The notes beneath the pieces were generated by a model. It was not told the origin of the DNA, did no database searches, and saw nothing but the letters and a program-made list of their open reading frames with translations. From assembly GCA_016293435.1 (NCBI GenBank), contig JAEDEG010000115.1, positions 1-7,798 on the forward strand: a stretch of DNA of 7,798 nucleotides, written 5' to 3'. Of the stretch, positions 6,397 to 7,798 are shown in pieces. The stretch is from Clostridia bacterium. Lineage in GTDB: Bacteria; Bacillota; Clostridia; UMGS1810. The translations under genes and the position numbers were made by a program. Positions within the stretch are counted from its first letter, which is position 1, and the number at the start of each line of letters is the position of its first letter.

Positions 6397-7383
6397 ATGA
6401 AAATAAAAGTAGCAATTGCAGGCTACGGTAACCTCGGAAAAGGTGTGGAATGTGCCATAGCCCAAAATGATGATATGGAGCTTTTTGGAATTTTTACGCG
6501 CCGCAGTCCCGATAGTGTCAAACCGGTTTTTGAATCGTCAAAGGTTTATCATATAGATAATGTCCTTGATTACAAAGATGATATTGATGTTTTGATAATT
6601 TGCGGCGGAAGTGCTACCGACCTGCCTGTTCAGACACCCGAGCTTGCAAAGAGCTTTAATGTTATAGACAGCTTCGATACCCACGCAAAAATCCCGGAGC
6701 ATTTTGCCAATGTGGATGCATCGGCAAAGCAGTCCGGCAAAATTGCAATGATTTCTGTAGGCTGGGATCCGGGCATGTTTTCTCTCAACCGTCTCTATGC
6801 CGATGCAATTTTACCCGACGGCAAGGATTATACCTTCTGGGGCAAGGGCGTCAGCCAGGGGCACTCCGATGCAGTCAGAAGAATAGAAGGTGTGCTTGAT
6901 GCCCGCCAGTATACCATTCCCAAGGAGGATGCTCTCTCAAAAGTAAGAAACGGCTCAAATCCTGAGCTTTCCACCCGCGAAAAGCATCTCAGAGAGTGCT
7001 TTGTTGTTGCATCAGACGATGCAGACAAGGAAAAAATAGAAAACGAAATAAAGACCATGCCCAACTATTTTGCCGACTACGACACCGTTGTTCACTTTAT
7101 ATCAGCACAGGAAATGCAAAGAGACCACTCGGGCATACCTCACGGCGGATTTGTTATCAGAAGCGGCAAAACCGGTGCCGACGGGGAAAACACACATTTT
7201 ATAGAATACAGCCTAAAGCTTGATTCCAATCCCGAATTTACTGCTTCTGTCCTGGTTTGCTATGCAAGAGCGGCCTATAGGATGAACAAAGAGGGCATCA
7301 GCGGATGCAAGACTGTGTTTGATGTGGCACCGTCGTACCTTTCGGTAAAATCGGGTGATGAGCTCAGAGCACACTGGCTTTAA
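6397..7383 (+). CDS. ddh: meso-diaminopimelate D-dehydrogenase (Ddh)
   Basis: Ddh reversibly converts L-tetrahydrodipicolinate, ammonia and NADPH to meso-diaminopimelate in one step, bypassing the longer succinylase or acetylase routes to lysine and peptidoglycan. The 328-residue length fits the family. The Rossmann nucleotide motif is GYGNLGKG (9-16), and the TRR at 34-36 fits binding of the NADPH 2'-phosphate. Family signatures include CGGSATDLPVQ (69-79), DSFDTH (91-96), SVGWDPGMFSLNR (120-132), FWGKGVSQGHSDAVRRI (147-163), HGG (249-251) and LDSNPEFTAS (275-284), all closely like the Corynebacterium enzyme. The gene is monocistronic, with its own consensus promoter and a terminator downstream, divergent from alaR. 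The start has AGGAG 10 nt upstream. Nothing is missing. Confidence 0.96.
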   Translation: MKIKVAIAGYGNLGKGVECAIAQNDDMELFGIFTRRSPDSVKPVFESSKVYHIDNVLDYKDDIDVLIICGGSATDLPVQTPELAKSFNVIDSFDTHAKIPEHFANVDASAKQSGKIAMISVGWDPGMFSLNRLYADAILPDGKDYTFWGKGVSQGHSDAVRRIEGVLDARQYTIPKEDALSKVRNGSNPELSTREKHLRECFVVASDDADKEKIENEIKTMPNYFADYDTVVHFISAQEMQRDHSGIPHGGFVIRSGKTGADGENTHFIEYSLKLDSNPEFTASVLVCYARAAYRMNKEGISGCKTVFDVAPSYLSVKSGDELRAHWL

Positions 7384-7449
7384 ATTTCTGATTTATCGGC
7401 ATTTGGCCTGCAAATCGGAATTTGATTGACATTTTATAACTAAATTAAG

Positions 7450-7492
7450 ATGTCCCCCGCCTCTATAGGCGGCGGGTGACATTTAATTTTTT
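7450..7492 (+). terminator. Rho-independent terminator after ddh
   Basis: ATGTCCCCCGCC (7450-7461) pairs with GGCGGGTGACAT (7471-7482) with one C-T mismatch, giving a GC-rich stem, and is followed by TTAATTTTTT (7483-7492). The sequence GGC just inside the right arm (7468-7470) allows an alternative register. It lies 66 nt past the ddh stop codon. The last T bases of the tail are also the outer arm of the next hairpin at 7489-7520, so the repeat abuts or overlaps the terminator. Confidence 0.85.
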
Positions 7493-7552
7493 CAGTGGGA
7501 GTTCAATCTCCCACTGAAAACGTTGAATGACGCGGCTTTGCCGCTTATTGAA
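7489..7552 (+). repeat. Dispersed repeat, copy B, with two hairpins
   Basis: Bases 7501-7552 are identical to 1-52. Here the left side is visible. TTTTCAGTGGGAG (7489-7501) and CTCCCACTGAAAA (7508-7520) form a perfect 13-bp stem with a 6-nt loop TTCAAT. A second perfect hairpin GCGGC-TTT-GCCGC follows at 7532-7544, flanked by the direct repeat TTGAA (7523-7527 and 7548-7552). Neither stem is followed by a run of T on the plus strand, so this is not a standard terminator for that direction. It sits between the ddh terminator and the esterase gene. No coding sequence is associated with it. The family is not recognised. Confidence 0.88.
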
Positions 7553-7593
7553 TGTCGAAAATCAAATTTAATTTTAAAAGGAGACTAACTATT

Positions 7594-7798
7594 ATGCCAC
7601 TTATAGATATGCCCCTCGAAAAGCTCAGACAGTATCAGGGATGTAATCCCAAGCCCAACGATTTTGAAGAATATTGGCAAAGAGCCATTGCAGAGCTCGA
7701 TGCCACACCCTCCGAGGTTGAGCTTGTTGCTGCCGACTATGTGCACCCCGCTGCCGATTGCTACGATATGTATTTTACCGGTGTTGGCGGCTCGCGTA
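7594..7798 (+). CDS. CE7 family acetylxylan esterase / cephalosporin-C deacetylase, 5' part only
   Basis: The first 68 codons are open to the window edge, without a stop. The N-terminus MPLIDMPLEKLRQYQG, then PKPNDFEEYWQRAIAEL and DCYDMYFTGVGGSR, matches the start of carbohydrate esterase family 7 enzymes (Bacillus subtilis Cah and the Thermotoga acetylxylan esterase share the layout F/IDxPLEELxxY, then DFxEFW). These alpha/beta hydrolases remove acetyl groups from xylo-oligosaccharides and cephalosporin C, usually in the cytoplasm; no signal peptide is seen. The catalytic Ser-Asp-His lie beyond the edge and cannot be checked. AAAAGGAG (7576-7583) lies 10 nt before the ATG. No convincing promoter was found between the repeat and the gene. 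Confidence 0.88.
   Translation, partial: MPLIDMPLEKLRQYQGCNPKPNDFEEYWQRAIAELDATPSEVELVAADYVHPAADCYDMYFTGVGGSR

Noticed and set aside
7426..7454. Promoter starting with TTGACA at 7426-7431
   Set aside because: The -35 hexamer is perfect, but at 16-18 nt downstream there is no acceptable -10 hexamer (GATGTC at 17 nt), and a start there would run straight into the terminator hairpin.
7497..7512. tRNA T-arm-like sequence GGGAG-TTCAAT-CTCCC in the repeat
   Set aside because: It resembles a TTCRA T-loop, but the loop has 6 rather than 7 bases, the stem extends to 13 bp, and no anticodon arm, D arm or acceptor stem can be built around it.
1..7552. Composite transposon bounded by the two repeats
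   Set aside because: There is no transposase or integrase between the copies. The interval is core housekeeping genes, and the copies are only known to match over 52 bp, so mobility of the whole interval is not supported.
7501..7552. CRISPR array
   Set aside because: Only two repeat copies exist, 7.5 kb apart, without regularly spaced spacers or cas genes.
7523..7552. Promoter within the repeat (TTGAAT, 17-nt spacer, TATTGA)
   Set aside because: The -10 candidate matches consensus at only three of six positions, and the spacer is occupied by the GC-rich hairpin.

Overview
The window reads as chromosomal DNA from a low-to-moderate GC, Gram-positive-type anaerobe, most likely a Clostridia member of the Bacillota from a gut or other fibre-rich habitat. 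This rests on purine-rich AGGAGG-type ribosome binding sites, A+T-rich intergenic DNA with near-consensus sigma-A promoters, a pgk-tpiA-gpmI glycolytic cluster, an AlaR/AlaT-type regulator-aminotransferase pair, a meso-diaminopimelate dehydrogenase, and the start of a CE7 acetylxylan esterase. The lineage is inference from gene content; no rRNA or tRNA gene is present to place it.

Layout. Positions 1-151 hold no gene. They contain one copy of a 52-bp repeat (1-52), a perfect 15-bp tandem duplication (52-81) and a strong bidirectional terminator (71-117). The minus strand from 1681 down to 152 and from 3705 down to 1703 carries a lower-glycolysis operon, read pgk, tpiA, gpmI, from a near-consensus promoter at 3754-3782. 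A perfect 9-bp hairpin lies between pgk and tpiA. A second minus-strand operon, alaR, alaT, trmL (6066 down to 3889), starts from a promoter at 6108-6136. alaR and alaT overlap by 4 nt (ATGA). Divergent from alaR, across a 330-nt intergenic region, is ddh on the plus strand (6397-7383), driven by a perfect-consensus TTGACA/TATAAT promoter with an 18-nt spacer. After ddh come a GC-rich terminator, the second copy of the repeat (7501-7552, in a hairpin structure from 7489) and the first 68 codons of a CE7 esterase running off the right edge.

How the genes fit together. Pgk, TpiA and GpmI catalyse linked steps of glycolysis. AlaT is probably an alanine aminotransferase controlled by AlaR, and Ddh makes meso-diaminopimelate; L-alanine and meso-DAP are both residues of the peptidoglycan stem peptide, so the alaR-ddh divergent region may couple them. 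TrmL modifies the wobble base of tRNA-Leu and is probably a passenger in the alaRT operon.

The genes themselves are ordinary housekeeping genes, and I found no new defence or mobile system. The least explained signal is the non-coding repeat: two copies identical over 52 bp, in the same orientation 7.5 kb apart, each carrying hairpin-forming sequence, with the window starting inside one copy.
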